From Nostocaceae cyanobacterium (GTDB lineage Bacteria > Cyanobacteriota > Cyanobacteriia > Cyanobacteriales > Nostocaceae), in assembly GCA_030065825.1 (NCBI GenBank), contig JASJCY010000005.1, forward strand, positions 1-64,000: a DNA stretch of 64,000 nucleotides. Direction: 5' to 3'. Numbering within the stretch: the first letter of the stretch is position 1; each line of letters opens with the position of its first letter. Under the pieces are notes generated by a model that saw only the letters and a program-made list of their open reading frames with translations, was not told the DNA's origin and did no database searches. This document shows positions 56,096-64,000 of the stretch, piece by piece. A program made the position numbers and the translations under genes.

Positions 56096-56280
56096 GGAAA
56101 TAAGAGTTAAGAGTTAAGAATTAAAAATTAAGAATTAAGAGTTAAGAATTAAAAATTCCTAATTCCTAACTTCTAATTAATAATTCCTAACTCCTAGACT
56201 CTAACTCCTAACTTATAAATTTTTGAATTTCATATTTTAAATCAACAACGCCAATTATTTTATTCAAATTTAAAAAAATA
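56096..56280. repeat. AT-rich TTAAGAATTAA short-repeat stretch
   Basis: 56105-56215 consists of alternating GAGTTAAGAATTAAAAATT and CCTAATTCCTAACTCC-like words, an imperfect heptamer-type array with inverted halves. It separates the pentapeptide gene from the AT-rich three-gene cluster. Confidence 0.65.
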
Positions 56281-57405
56281 ATGCAAATACCAAATGAAAA
56301 TCCAAATATTGAAACTCTTTCTGATACAAATAAGGAACAAGTAGAACAAATATTGGCTGACATTCTTTTAGCTTATGATGAGCAGCATGAAACAAAAGAT
56401 GTTAAGCAATTTTGTGTTGATTATTTACAGGAAAAACAAACTTATGAAGATATCAATACTGCTTTAATGGTAGTTGTTGATACTCAAGAAACTTTAGAAC
56501 AGATAGAATCTTATCATCGTGATTTAGAAAAATCACAGCAAAAGGGTAAATCACGAATTAACTGGTTTAAGAACACAATTAAAGAATTAGTCAATATTGA
56601 AAAAGGCAAGAAACGAAATGAGATTGTAGCTGAGGTTAAAGATGCTTTAACTATAACCAGTGACCAACTTTCTTATGATGTTACCCATGAAGATGTCAGT
56701 TTATCAACTCCTTTAGAAGATTCTAGTTTAGATAATGGAATTCATGAAACTGTTGTTGCTACTAATTTATTAGGAGATATTCAAAATATAACAGCTTTAT
56801 CTACTCTCGTTTTAGCCCCTCAGTTTGAAAATCAATCTAATAAACAATATAAACAAGGAAATATTGTTACAAAAGCTTTTGAAGATGAACTTAATTCCCA
56901 AACAGAAAAAGATTTAAAAACTGTTCTTTCTATCGGAACAATCATTGCCAAAGACCAAGGTTTAATTGAACCCCTAAATACTGTTGATAATATAGGGATT
57001 GTTTCTGCAATTGATATGGGGATAACATTTGTTAAAACTGCTTCTAAAGTTGCTTCTGGAAAGATTTCACCCCTGAAAGCGCTTGATTATCTTTATAATC
57101 GAGCAACTGCTATAGTATCTACTGCGGTACGTTGGAAAGCAAATGTTATCGGTTGGGCTGCAGGAACTGAATTAGGGGCTATTATAGGTACAACTTTTGG
57201 TCCAGTCGGAATAGCTGTTGGTGCTATCGCTGGTGGTGTTGCGGGGAAAATTGCAGGAAGTAAAATTGGCGAACAAATTAGCAAAGGAGTGAAAACAATT
57301 GCCAATACGCTTAAAACTGCGGTTAAGAAAGCATGGAAGGGTGCTAAAAAGGTAGGAAATAAAATTAAAAATAGTAAATTGAATCCTTTAAATTGGTTTC
57401 CATAG
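56281..57405 (+). CDS. Glycine-zipper hypothetical protein, cluster gene 1
   Basis: 374 residues, family not recognised. Residues 1-150 are acidic and helical with coiled-coil character (DTQETLEQIESYHRDLEKSQ). The C-terminal third has a glycine-zipper membrane segment, ELGAIIGTTFGPVGIAVGAI then AGGVAGKIAGSKIGEQ (about 297-331), followed by a strongly basic amphipathic tail (KKAWKGAKKVGNKIKNSK). Glycine zippers with a cationic end occur in pore-forming and membrane-associated proteins. AT-rich like its two followers. 225 bp before the next gene. ATG 56281; no clear Shine-Dalgarno. Confidence 0.7.
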   Translation: MQIPNENPNIETLSDTNKEQVEQILADILLAYDEQHETKDVKQFCVDYLQEKQTYEDINTALMVVVDTQETLEQIESYHRDLEKSQQKGKSRINWFKNTIKELVNIEKGKKRNEIVAEVKDALTITSDQLSYDVTHEDVSLSTPLEDSSLDNGIHETVVATNLLGDIQNITALSTLVLAPQFENQSNKQYKQGNIVTKAFEDELNSQTEKDLKTVLSIGTIIAKDQGLIEPLNTVDNIGIVSAIDMGITFVKTASKVASGKISPLKALDYLYNRATAIVSTAVRWKANVIGWAAGTELGAIIGTTFGPVGIAVGAIAGGVAGKIAGSKIGEQISKGVKTIANTLKTAVKKAWKGAKKVGNKIKNSKLNPLNWFP

Positions 57406-57629
57406 TCAAATTATTAAGTCAGTAGATCAAATTCAATATACAACCTCACTCAGAAACCGGGTTTATTTAGGAATAATTATCTGTTTAAACCCCAATTTTG
57501 TCTTAATAAACCCGGTTCTTCCATGGTTGGTCTTGAATGGTGCAAGATATAACGAGAGGGGAAGAGGATGGCTTTAGGTATACCACAAGCAATTTTAAAT
57601 TTCTTATTTTCAATTAAGGTGATAATCTC

Positions 57630-58724
57630 ATGGCTAAAATGATTAAATTTAATCTTGTTGTTGATAATATTCCCATTAGAACTATTGAAGAATTAAAGAA
57701 TAATTTTAATATTGATGATATTTTGGAATATTACAAAGGAGGAATTTTAGAACGGTGGTTAACAGTCAGGGAACTTAAGGATTATTTGAAGAAGGTAAAA
57801 GCAATTCATAGTGATGATGATATAGCTATAGCAAGACAATTAATAAATATATTTCAAGTTGGTGGTGAGGAAGATAAGATTGACTATGCGCTTGAAGTAT
57901 TGCGCTTTGAAAAAAATAGAGAAGCAAGATTAAAAGAACTGGAAGAGAAAGATATAAGGCGAAATAATATTATTACTGCATATCATCAAGAATATGAAGC
58001 AATACTGAATGCTCTTAAGCCAACTTCATTTACAATAACTGAGTGGACTATTGATAAGTTAACAGAAATTTATTATGTTTTTGCAGAATTAAGGAAATTA
58101 AAAAATAAAAAAATTTATAATCCAGACGAATTACTTCAAGAAATTTTCGATCTTCTTGGTGAAGATATTGTAAAAAATTATCAAAATCAAATATTAGAAT
58201 ATACAGAAAAAACACACAAAAAAAATATTATCTCCTTAATAAAAGAAATAATAGAAAATTATCAAAAAATATTTGAAGCTGATATAGTTAGATTTTATGA
58301 AGATTTTTTTGAATTATCTCCTTTAGCTATTTTTGCTGTATTGATGAACAAAAAAGGAAGACAATTATTTTTTAACAATGAAAAGATAAATTTAAAAATC
58401 AATGAAATTATACAATGGGATTTTTTATATCATGTAGAACCAAAAAATAAGCCATTTAGAGGGTATCCTGCTAATGAATATTGGCAAGACATTGAACCTT
58501 CAGGACAAGAGTTTATGATAATTAGAATAGAACCTGGAACATTTGTGAGAAATTTAGGAAAACAAGGAGAAAGTTTATCATCTGAAGATGTAAATGGAAA
58601 ATTTCCTATTCTAAACGGAATTGATTATAAAAGTAATAATGAAAATCATAAAATTGTATATTTACCCTGTTCTGAAGATAATGAATTTTATTTCTCAAAA
58701 AATCAAGAACTGAATAAAGTATAG
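57630..58724 (+). CDS. Hypothetical protein, cluster gene 2
   Basis: 364 residues. The N-terminal ~55 residues form a distinct motif: VDNIPIRTIEELKNNFNIDD, ILEYYKGGILERWLTVRELK. A similar EELxxNFNxxDxLxYYxxGxLxRWL module occurs in assorted bacterial proteins of unclear role. The middle is helical and Lys/Glu/Ile-rich (coiled coil about 95-220), the C-terminal 110 residues are mixed (WQDIEPSGQEFMIIRIEPGT). No catalytic motif is seen. AAGGTGAT lies 10 bases before ATG 57630. Between its two AT-rich neighbours on the same strand. Confidence 0.7.
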   Translation: MAKMIKFNLVVDNIPIRTIEELKNNFNIDDILEYYKGGILERWLTVRELKDYLKKVKAIHSDDDIAIARQLINIFQVGGEEDKIDYALEVLRFEKNREARLKELEEKDIRRNNIITAYHQEYEAILNALKPTSFTITEWTIDKLTEIYYVFAELRKLKNKKIYNPDELLQEIFDLLGEDIVKNYQNQILEYTEKTHKKNIISLIKEIIENYQKIFEADIVRFYEDFFELSPLAIFAVLMNKKGRQLFFNNEKINLKINEIIQWDFLYHVEPKNKPFRGYPANEYWQDIEPSGQEFMIIRIEPGTFVRNLGKQGESLSSEDVNGKFPILNGIDYKSNNENHKIVYLPCSEDNEFYFSKNQELNKV

Positions 58725-58840
58725 AAACAGCTTAAAACGTATAGGATCTATTATTGTGTAGCTTAAGGTCACCCTTAAAGGATGGTGCGTTAGACTAAAG
58801 TCATAACACACCCTACACTTTGAATAAAAGTATAGTAAAA

Positions 58841-60322
58841 ATGAACAATGTAGTCCAAAAACTCAGTTCCTATATAGACTCTTTACGTCCTATTATTTAT
58901 ATCAATCATTTTGACATTCATGCTATCGACCAAATTATTAAACAAGTTGCTTTAGACAGCGATATTTATGAATATAATGATGCTTCTGGATGGGTAGACT
59001 TTGATAATAAAATACCTAAATTTGACTACAGTTTAGAAACTTTTCTTCAAGCATTTGATATAGAAAACTGTAAAAGCACCTTTTTGGTATTAAAAGATAT
59101 TCATTTTCATTTTGATAATCCTGTTATTCTTGCCCGTTTAAAATCTATCGCTACGAAAACATTATATCAAGAAGATTTTTACGCCACTATTTTTGTAGTT
59201 TCCAGTAAACTAATTATTCCCCACGAATTAGAAAAATATATAACTGTATTTGATATTCCCTTACCTAATATTGCCGAAATCAAAAATATTCTTCAAACAT
59301 TTCAACCCGATCCACTATTTAAAATAGATGAAGAAGTTACTGAAGAATTAGCTTTATCTTTAAAAGGTTTAAGTGAATTTGAAATTATCCAAATCTTAAA
59401 CTTGGCTTATCAAAATGGTGGAGTTATTACCAAAGAAGATAAAAAGATAATTTTATCAGAAAAAGAACAAGCAATTAAAAAGTTAGGAATGCTAGAAATT
59501 CTTAACTTTAAAGAAACCATTGAAGATATTGGAGGATTAGAAAAACTCAAACAATGGCTCAACAAAAAAGCTAAGATATTTCAACAATTAGATAAAGCAA
59601 TAAAATTCGGTGTTGATATTCCTAAAGGAATTATGTTAGTAGGAATGCCGGGATGTGGCAAAAGCCTTGCTGCAAAAGCAACTGCGCATTTATTTCAAGT
59701 CCCTTTATTAAGACTTGATGTCGGTAAATTGTTAGGAAAATATGTGGGAGAAAGTGAAGAAAATCTCAGACGTGCTATTAAAATTGCTGAAGCAGTCAGT
59801 CCTTGTATATTATGGGTAGATGAAATCGAAAAAGCCTTTGCAGGTGTTGGAGAAACCGGAGGAGGTAGCGATGTTACTACTCGTTTATTTGGACATTTTT
59901 TAACTTGGATACAAGAGAAAGAAAGCACCGTTTTTATTGTTGCAACTTCTAATGATATTTCTAAACTTCCTCCAGAGTTTTTAAGAAAAGGACGTTTTGA
60001 TGAACTATTTTTTGTAGACTTTCCAAACCCTGATGAACGTCGTCATATCTTGAAAATACATTTGAGTAAACGCAATAAATGGCATCGAAATATTGACACA
60101 ATTAAACTTATTGCACCAACAGATCAATATAGTGGTGCTGATATCGAAGCTGTTGTCAAAGAAACTATTGAAAATGCTTTCATTGATGGTAAACAAAGTA
60201 TTACCACAGATGACTTGCTGGCTGTAATTCAAACAACCAAACCATTAGCTAATACTCTTAAAGAAAAGATAGAGGAAATCAGAACAGACCTGAAAAAGAT
60301 AGATATTAAACCAGCTAGCTAA
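58841..60322 (+). CDS. Ycf46-like AAA+ ATPase, cluster gene 3
   Basis: 493 residues from ATG 58841 (TTG 58820 also in frame). The N-terminal half resembles a degenerate AAA region as in Ycf46 (PIIYINHFD, FLVLKDIHFHFDNPVILARL, no P-loop). The C-terminal AAA+ domain is intact: VGMPGCGKS Walker A (about 274-282, numbered from TTG), ILWVDEIEKAF Walker B, sensor-1 IVATSND, and arginine-finger region FLRKGRFD. The helical lid ends SGADIEAVVKETIENAFIDG. Ycf46 proteins are cyanobacterial/plastid AAA ATPases of poorly known role; this seems a divergent paralogue tied to its two unknown neighbours. Confidence 0.82.
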   Translation: MNNVVQKLSSYIDSLRPIIYINHFDIHAIDQIIKQVALDSDIYEYNDASGWVDFDNKIPKFDYSLETFLQAFDIENCKSTFLVLKDIHFHFDNPVILARLKSIATKTLYQEDFYATIFVVSSKLIIPHELEKYITVFDIPLPNIAEIKNILQTFQPDPLFKIDEEVTEELALSLKGLSEFEIIQILNLAYQNGGVITKEDKKIILSEKEQAIKKLGMLEILNFKETIEDIGGLEKLKQWLNKKAKIFQQLDKAIKFGVDIPKGIMLVGMPGCGKSLAAKATAHLFQVPLLRLDVGKLLGKYVGESEENLRRAIKIAEAVSPCILWVDEIEKAFAGVGETGGGSDVTTRLFGHFLTWIQEKESTVFIVATSNDISKLPPEFLRKGRFDELFFVDFPNPDERRHILKIHLSKRNKWHRNIDTIKLIAPTDQYSGADIEAVVKETIENAFIDGKQSITTDDLLAVIQTTKPLANTLKEKIEEIRTDLKKIDIKPAS

Positions 60323-60371
60323 TAGACAATGAATCCTTTGTAATTAAAATTTCATTGCTATCCACAAAAAA

Positions 60372-60445
60372 TGGACGTAACTGGATTCGAACCAGTGACC
60401 CCATCCATGTCAAGGATGTACTCTAACCAACTGAGCTATACGTCC
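60372..60445 (-). tRNA. tRNA-Val(GAC)
   Basis: Cloverleaf with acceptor stem GGACGTA / TACGTCC (7 bp), D-arm GCTCAGTTGGTTAGAGTAC, anticodon arm ATCC-TTGACAT-GGAT with anticodon GAC, variable GGGTC and T-arm CTGGTTCGAATCCAG. Discriminator A at 60372; CCA not encoded. It lies just after the AAA+ gene, on the opposite strand. Confidence 0.93.
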
Positions 60446-60954
60446 GCAACCAAAAAATAATAGCATATTTATTTCCCAAAAGGCAACTTTTTTCATGAAT
60501 GCGATCGCCCCCCGTATAGAATCAGCGATCGCGCAAGCGCTGACTTCGAGGTTTGCAGCCAATCAACTTAGAGAACAACAAAAACTAAATTATCTCAAAT
60601 TGTGGGGTAAGCATCCCTGCCTACCCATCATAGCAAGGATGCCTGTACCACTATCAAATTTTGGGATATTTTTTTATTTGCAAGTCCCTTAGAGTGTGTT
60701 CAAAGAAACCGGGTTTCTATGGGTGGGTAACCGATAATCAGAGTATATAAACCAAAAGAAACCCGGTTTCTCGACCCTCACTCCTAGTTTTATATTTGTT
60801 TTATAAACACCCTCTTAGAGAACACCAAAAAATAAATCATCCCAAATTGTTGGAGGGGAGCGGTTTGTGCGCCCCCAAGAATGATATAGTTGACAGACAA
60901 CGAATTTAGGATTGGGATATTTTTTGATTTGCAAGGGGTAAAGTTACCCAAACC
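60446..60954. other. Intergenic with repeats next to tRNA-Val
   Basis: Two HIP1 sites lie at about 60500 and 60526. A GCATCCCTGCCTACCCATCA / GCAAGGATGCC hairpin is at about 60610-60645. 60694-60822 is the inverted copy of the composite element at 26896-27015. No gene is supported. Confidence 0.6.
60694..60822. repeat. ~120-bp composite inverted-repeat element, copy 2 (inverted)
   Basis: Reverse complement of 26896-27015 with only a few changes: ACCGATAATCAGAGTATATA and ACCAAAAGAAACCCGG match exactly. Right end TTTATAAACACCCTCTTAGA. Confidence 0.85.
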
Positions 60955-62271
60955 CTACTGATTCATTCTCTTCTGTGCTGATACCAATAGTTCTTGCGCT
61001 TGGGGGTAAGCTGTGGTTCCAGATTTGACGGTGCGCAATAGATTAATTATTCCCTGTAGTTCTCCTTGCAGACGATTGGAGTCAGAGGGAGGGTAACTTA
61101 TCAAGCGTTGAATTTGCCGATTTGCTTGTTGCAGTGTTTGTTGTGATTCTCTTTCGGCTTGGTATCGAGTTTGAATTATTCCCAAGTTGGTTTTATATTG
61201 TACCAGTAATTGCTGGGCTTCCAAGTAATTAGGATCTCGGACTTGAATTCTTTGTAAGCGGTTAATAGCTTCTTGCCACAACTGTGCAATTTGTTGCCAT
61301 TTTTGGGCAGAATGGGGGGGATTTTGGGATAATTGGGCAGCTTGCATCCCAAACATTTTCGCTGCTTCAATTAATGTACTAGTTTGACCGCTATCTGCAA
61401 CATTAGTGGAAAATTTGCGAAAATCGCGCTTATAACCCACGAGTTTCTTTTGTGCTATTTTCCCTGCAATGGTTTGTGTGGAAATTTCTGACAGTGCATC
61501 TATGGCTGTTTGAATAGAAGTTATGGCTTGTTCTTTATCTGCACCATTTTTGGCTTGTTCGTATTCCTGCTTGGCAATTTTGAGTGCTTTTTGTGCTTCT
61601 TCTAGGGGTGGAAAAGCATTTTTTTCTTGGAATACTTTAGCATCTATCCGCGCTGTACGACGACGCGCAGTTTCAAACTCATCTACGGTAAACTTCCAAG
61701 TACAACCAAACAAGTTGCAATAAGCACGGGGATAGTAACCCAAAAACCAAACTGGTAATTGATCCAGATGATTTTGTGCTTGTTTTACTTTATTTTCACC
61801 TAGTTGAATATCCGCTTTGCTGGTAGCTTTATTTACTAATTGGTCTGCTTGTTCAAGGGTTTTTATTGCCCCCCGATAGTTATGATCCATGCTGATAAAG
61901 CTAGGTAATAGGAGGATTGGGGCATTTTTGGCAATGGGTAAACGAATCATGGGATAGGGTAAATTAATCACCCATAATACCCCAGCGGTACCAGTAACAA
62001 ATATAGCTGCCCATTTGATTTTACTAAAAATCCCCGGTGGTTGATTAGCCCTTGCAGCTTGCTTGAGGGCTTTGTCGCTAAATTGGGGAAAGATATCAAC
62101 AACGGTATCCCGCAATTCTTCCAAAGTCGCTGGAGAACCTTGTTGTCGTCGTAGTTCTTTTAAGCGCTTAAGGATGATTTCTGCCTCTATTTTACTGACG
62201 GTATCGTCACCGCTGCAGTTTTCTAGTTCAGTACGCAGAATTTGCAAAGCTCGTTTGTTAAGGCGGTACAT
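60955..62271 (-). CDS. Single-pass membrane protein with long coiled coils
   Basis: 438 residues, no family recognised. Residues 1-80 are cytoplasmic and basic, with a RLKELRRQQGSPATLEELRD helix pair. A membrane helix lies near 85-105 (WAAIFVTGTAGVLWVINLPY). The rest, presumably outside the cytoplasm, is almost wholly Gln/Ala-rich helix with several coiled-coil stretches (QKALKIAKQEYEQAKNGADK; RYQAERESQQTLQQANRQIQ) and one Cys pair (AYCNLFGCTW). It looks like a conserved cyanobacterial envelope protein. ATG 62271. Confidence 0.7.
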   Translation of the reverse strand: MYRLNKRALQILRTELENCSGDDTVSKIEAEIILKRLKELRRQQGSPATLEELRDTVVDIFPQFSDKALKQAARANQPPGIFSKIKWAAIFVTGTAGVLWVINLPYPMIRLPIAKNAPILLLPSFISMDHNYRGAIKTLEQADQLVNKATSKADIQLGENKVKQAQNHLDQLPVWFLGYYPRAYCNLFGCTWKFTVDEFETARRRTARIDAKVFQEKNAFPPLEEAQKALKIAKQEYEQAKNGADKEQAITSIQTAIDALSEISTQTIAGKIAQKKLVGYKRDFRKFSTNVADSGQTSTLIEAAKMFGMQAAQLSQNPPHSAQKWQQIAQLWQEAINRLQRIQVRDPNYLEAQQLLVQYKTNLGIIQTRYQAERESQQTLQQANRQIQRLISYPPSDSNRLQGELQGIINLLRTVKSGTTAYPQAQELLVSAQKRMNQ

Positions 62272-62841
62272 ACAAAAACCCAGTATCTTATATTCTTAGT
62301 TTTCCCGCTGGCGACAAAAAAATATAATTACTGACTGAGTGCAAATCAATGACCGCATTTTTACGTAATTTTAAATAATGAAAAGCACTTATTTTTAGCA
62401 AGAATTATCTCTTGTTAGATGACTCTCAAGAAATCCGATTTTTGGGGTTGCATAAATGCGGGATGATTTTGATGGTTTTGTGGGATGAACAGCAGCGCGT
62501 TGCGGAGCCAGTCACGTGCGCAAAGAGAAGTTCGTTGGCGGGGTTCCCCCGCTTAAAGAAACTAACTCCTAGGTCAACGCTCCGCGAATGGGGTTAAGCG
62601 CGTTGAGTGAACTGGCGTTGGGGTTCCCCCCCTTGTAGCGACTGCGGGACATCTTGCTTTGTGAAACGGGCATCCCTGCCCGTTATCAGTATTTATGAGG
62701 TAGGCACTCCGGGCCTGCACCACTTATATTCATCCCTTAATTCAGCAATGCCCGATTTTTTTGTTCGTACTGTACAGGTAAACTTTCAACAAGTATTTTT
62801 TGTTAATATTCCTATGTAAAACAATTATCGTCATATCTAAA
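62272..62841. other. Intergenic holding a nested MITE-like element
   Basis: 62445-62752 is a copy of the GGCGTTGCATAAATG...TTCAGCAATGCC element of 9241-9388, but with about 150 bp of GC-rich DNA inserted at about 62490-62640 (GGCGGGGTTCCCCCGCTTAA, AACGCTCCGCGAATGGGG). That insert is related to the repeat at 63800-63940. The rest is spacer. Confidence 0.7.
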
Positions 62842-63618
62842 ATGCCCACCGCTTTAATCACTGGTGCTTCTGTTGGTATTGGTAAAGCTTTTGCGGAAGA
62901 GTTAGCCGCACGCAATTATAATCTTGTACTTGTGGCTCGTTCAGAAGACAAACTTAAGCAATTAGCTGTACAATTACAAGAACAATACAAAATTCAAGCA
63001 GAAGTTATAGTTAAAGACTTAACAGAAACCAATGCCGCTGCGGCTATATTTGATACCACTAAATCCAAAGAAATTACCATTGATTTATTAATTAATAATG
63101 CTGGCTTTGGTGACTATGGAGAATTTTCTCAAACCGATGGGGAACGCCAAATCAAAATGGTGCAATTAAATGTTATCGCATTGGTAGATTTAACCCATAA
63201 ATTTTTACCAGGAATGCGTCAGCGTCGCTCTGGAAGTATTATTAATGTCTCATCTTTGGCTGCATTTCAACCTATACCATATCTCTCTGTTTATTCTGCT
63301 ACTAAAGCCTTTGTGAGCCATTTTAGCGAAGCATTATGGGCAGAAAATCGTGAATATGGAATTCGGGTTATTGCTAGCTGTCCTGGACCCACAGAAACCA
63401 ACTTTTTTGTAGAAGCAAATTTTCCCACAGCATTAACAGGTAATGCAAAAAAAATATCTACGCCACAAGAAGTAGTACAAGAAACTTTAGCAGCTTTAGA
63501 AAAAGGAGAATCTAGCGCTGTAATCGGTGGTTTACTCACCCATTTTATTAGTAAATTAGCTGCAATTGCTCCGCGAGAATTTTTATTAAATACGTTGGAA
63601 AAGCAGTTTAAAGCTTAA
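62842..63618 (+). CDS. Short-chain dehydrogenase/reductase
   Basis: 258 residues of the classical SDR family, an NAD(P)-dependent oxidoreductase. Rossmann motif TGASVGIG (residues 7-14), LLINNAGFGDYGEF, catalytic Ser in IINVSSLAAF, and YSATK with catalytic Tyr/Lys. After it PGPTETNFF marks the usual substrate loop. An Arg in VARSEDKL after strand 2 suggests NADPH preference. ATG 62842 begins right at the first strand and is preferred over 62800. Substrate unknown. Monocistronic. Confidence 0.92.
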   Translation: MPTALITGASVGIGKAFAEELAARNYNLVLVARSEDKLKQLAVQLQEQYKIQAEVIVKDLTETNAAAAIFDTTKSKEITIDLLINNAGFGDYGEFSQTDGERQIKMVQLNVIALVDLTHKFLPGMRQRRSGSIINVSSLAAFQPIPYLSVYSATKAFVSHFSEALWAENREYGIRVIASCPGPTETNFFVEANFPTALTGNAKKISTPQEVVQETLAALEKGESSAVIGGLLTHFISKLAAIAPREFLLNTLEKQFKA

Positions 63619-64000
63619 TTAATAATTACTAAGAAACATAGGGAATAGGGAATAGGGAACAGGGAACTCTTAACAGGGAACTCTTAATAGGGAATAGGGA
63701 ATAGGGAATAGGGGGCGTTGCTGATTACAGGTATGATGGGAGCATCCCAATTTTTGAAAAACACCCAAACCCTAGAAGGGTAGGGCTATACAAGCAAAGC
63801 CCCGAAGTTTGGCGAAGAGAAGTTGCGTGCGCCCAGAGAAGAACGCACAAGAAGGGGGTTCCCCCGCTTAAAGAAACTAACTCCTGCCCAGACGCTCCGC
63901 GAACGGGGTTAAGCGCGTTGAGCAAACTTCGCGGACCCAAACCGACACGCAAGCGTGGACTCACCGCCAACAACTCTGTGCCTACGCAGGCTAAACATTT
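63619..64000. repeat. Repeat-rich window end
   Basis: 63640-63712 carries GGGAATAG / GGGAACTCTTAATA short tandem repeats. 63713 begins a GGCGTTGCTGATTACAGGTA element end without its partner in the window. 63768-63995 is the GC-rich repeat also found inverted at 3284-3420, with GGGGGTTCCCCCGCTTAAAG and GCGTTGAGCAAACTTCGCGG. No gene is supported. Confidence 0.75.

Noticed and set aside
62412-62819. Two short ORFs before the SDR gene
   Set aside because: They translate the nested repeat insertion and lack any start signals.

Overview
The window looks like a chromosome segment of a filamentous, probably heterocyst-forming cyanobacterium (Nostocales type). The grounds are frequent GCGATCGC (HIP1) octamers, plastid-like housekeeping proteins (pyruvate dehydrogenase E2, acyl-ACP synthetase, IlvB with a zinc ribbon), a DUF2231-coxBAC oxidase cluster of the kind found in heterocystous strains, a HetL-like pentapeptide protein, heptanucleotide tandem repeats (AATCAGT and ACCAATT) and a very heavy load of small dispersed inverted-repeat elements. 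No rRNA, CRISPR array, prophage or intact transposase gene was seen. The taxonomic placement is inference.

Layout. 1-10 kb: a SolA-like flavin oxidase, a CHAT protease-like protein with a clipped receiver domain, a polytopic membrane protein, rimM, gyrB, miaA and hupE. 10-20 kb: a large GH9 cellulase with CBM2 and Calx-beta modules, pyruvate dehydrogenase E2, a small membrane-anchored protein, a YlqD-family protein and acyl-ACP synthetase. 19.5-27 kb: two paralogous tiny membrane proteins (one behind a 25-residue leader ORF), a PstS-like binding protein beside a membrane Ser/Thr kinase, and recQ. 27-31.5 kb: an AT-rich island with an AbiA-like reverse transcriptase-HEPN protein followed by seven tandem copies of a ~176-bp inverted-repeat element. 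31.5-41.4 kb: ppk1, a broken RTX gene, and an operon of two DUF2231 proteins plus coxBAC whose subunit II has lost the CuA ligands, so it is probably a quinol oxidase. 41.5-53 kb: a secreted Cys-rich protein, a DUF4178 protein, a divergent AhpD-like/TetR pair with two palindromic operators, an RTX protein, ilvB, an MFS transporter and a small alpha/beta hydrolase. 54-64 kb: a ferrochelatase-family protein with a natural His11 tail, a HetL-like protein, an AT-rich three-gene cluster (glycine-zipper protein, unknown protein, Ycf46-like AAA+ ATPase), tRNA-Val(GAC), a coiled-coil membrane protein and a short-chain dehydrogenase.

How genes work together. The cox cluster forms one functional unit. 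The TetR and AhpD-like genes share a control region. The kinase and PstS-like protein may form a sensing pair. The two best candidates for undescribed or accessory systems are the RT-HEPN locus with its repeat array (a single-gene phage-defence candidate) and the glycine-zipper/unknown/AAA+ cluster. Intergenic DNA is unusually repeat-rich: at least five families of inverted-repeat elements recur, one supplies the stop codon of miaA, and others sit against the truncated ends of the CHAT and RTX genes.
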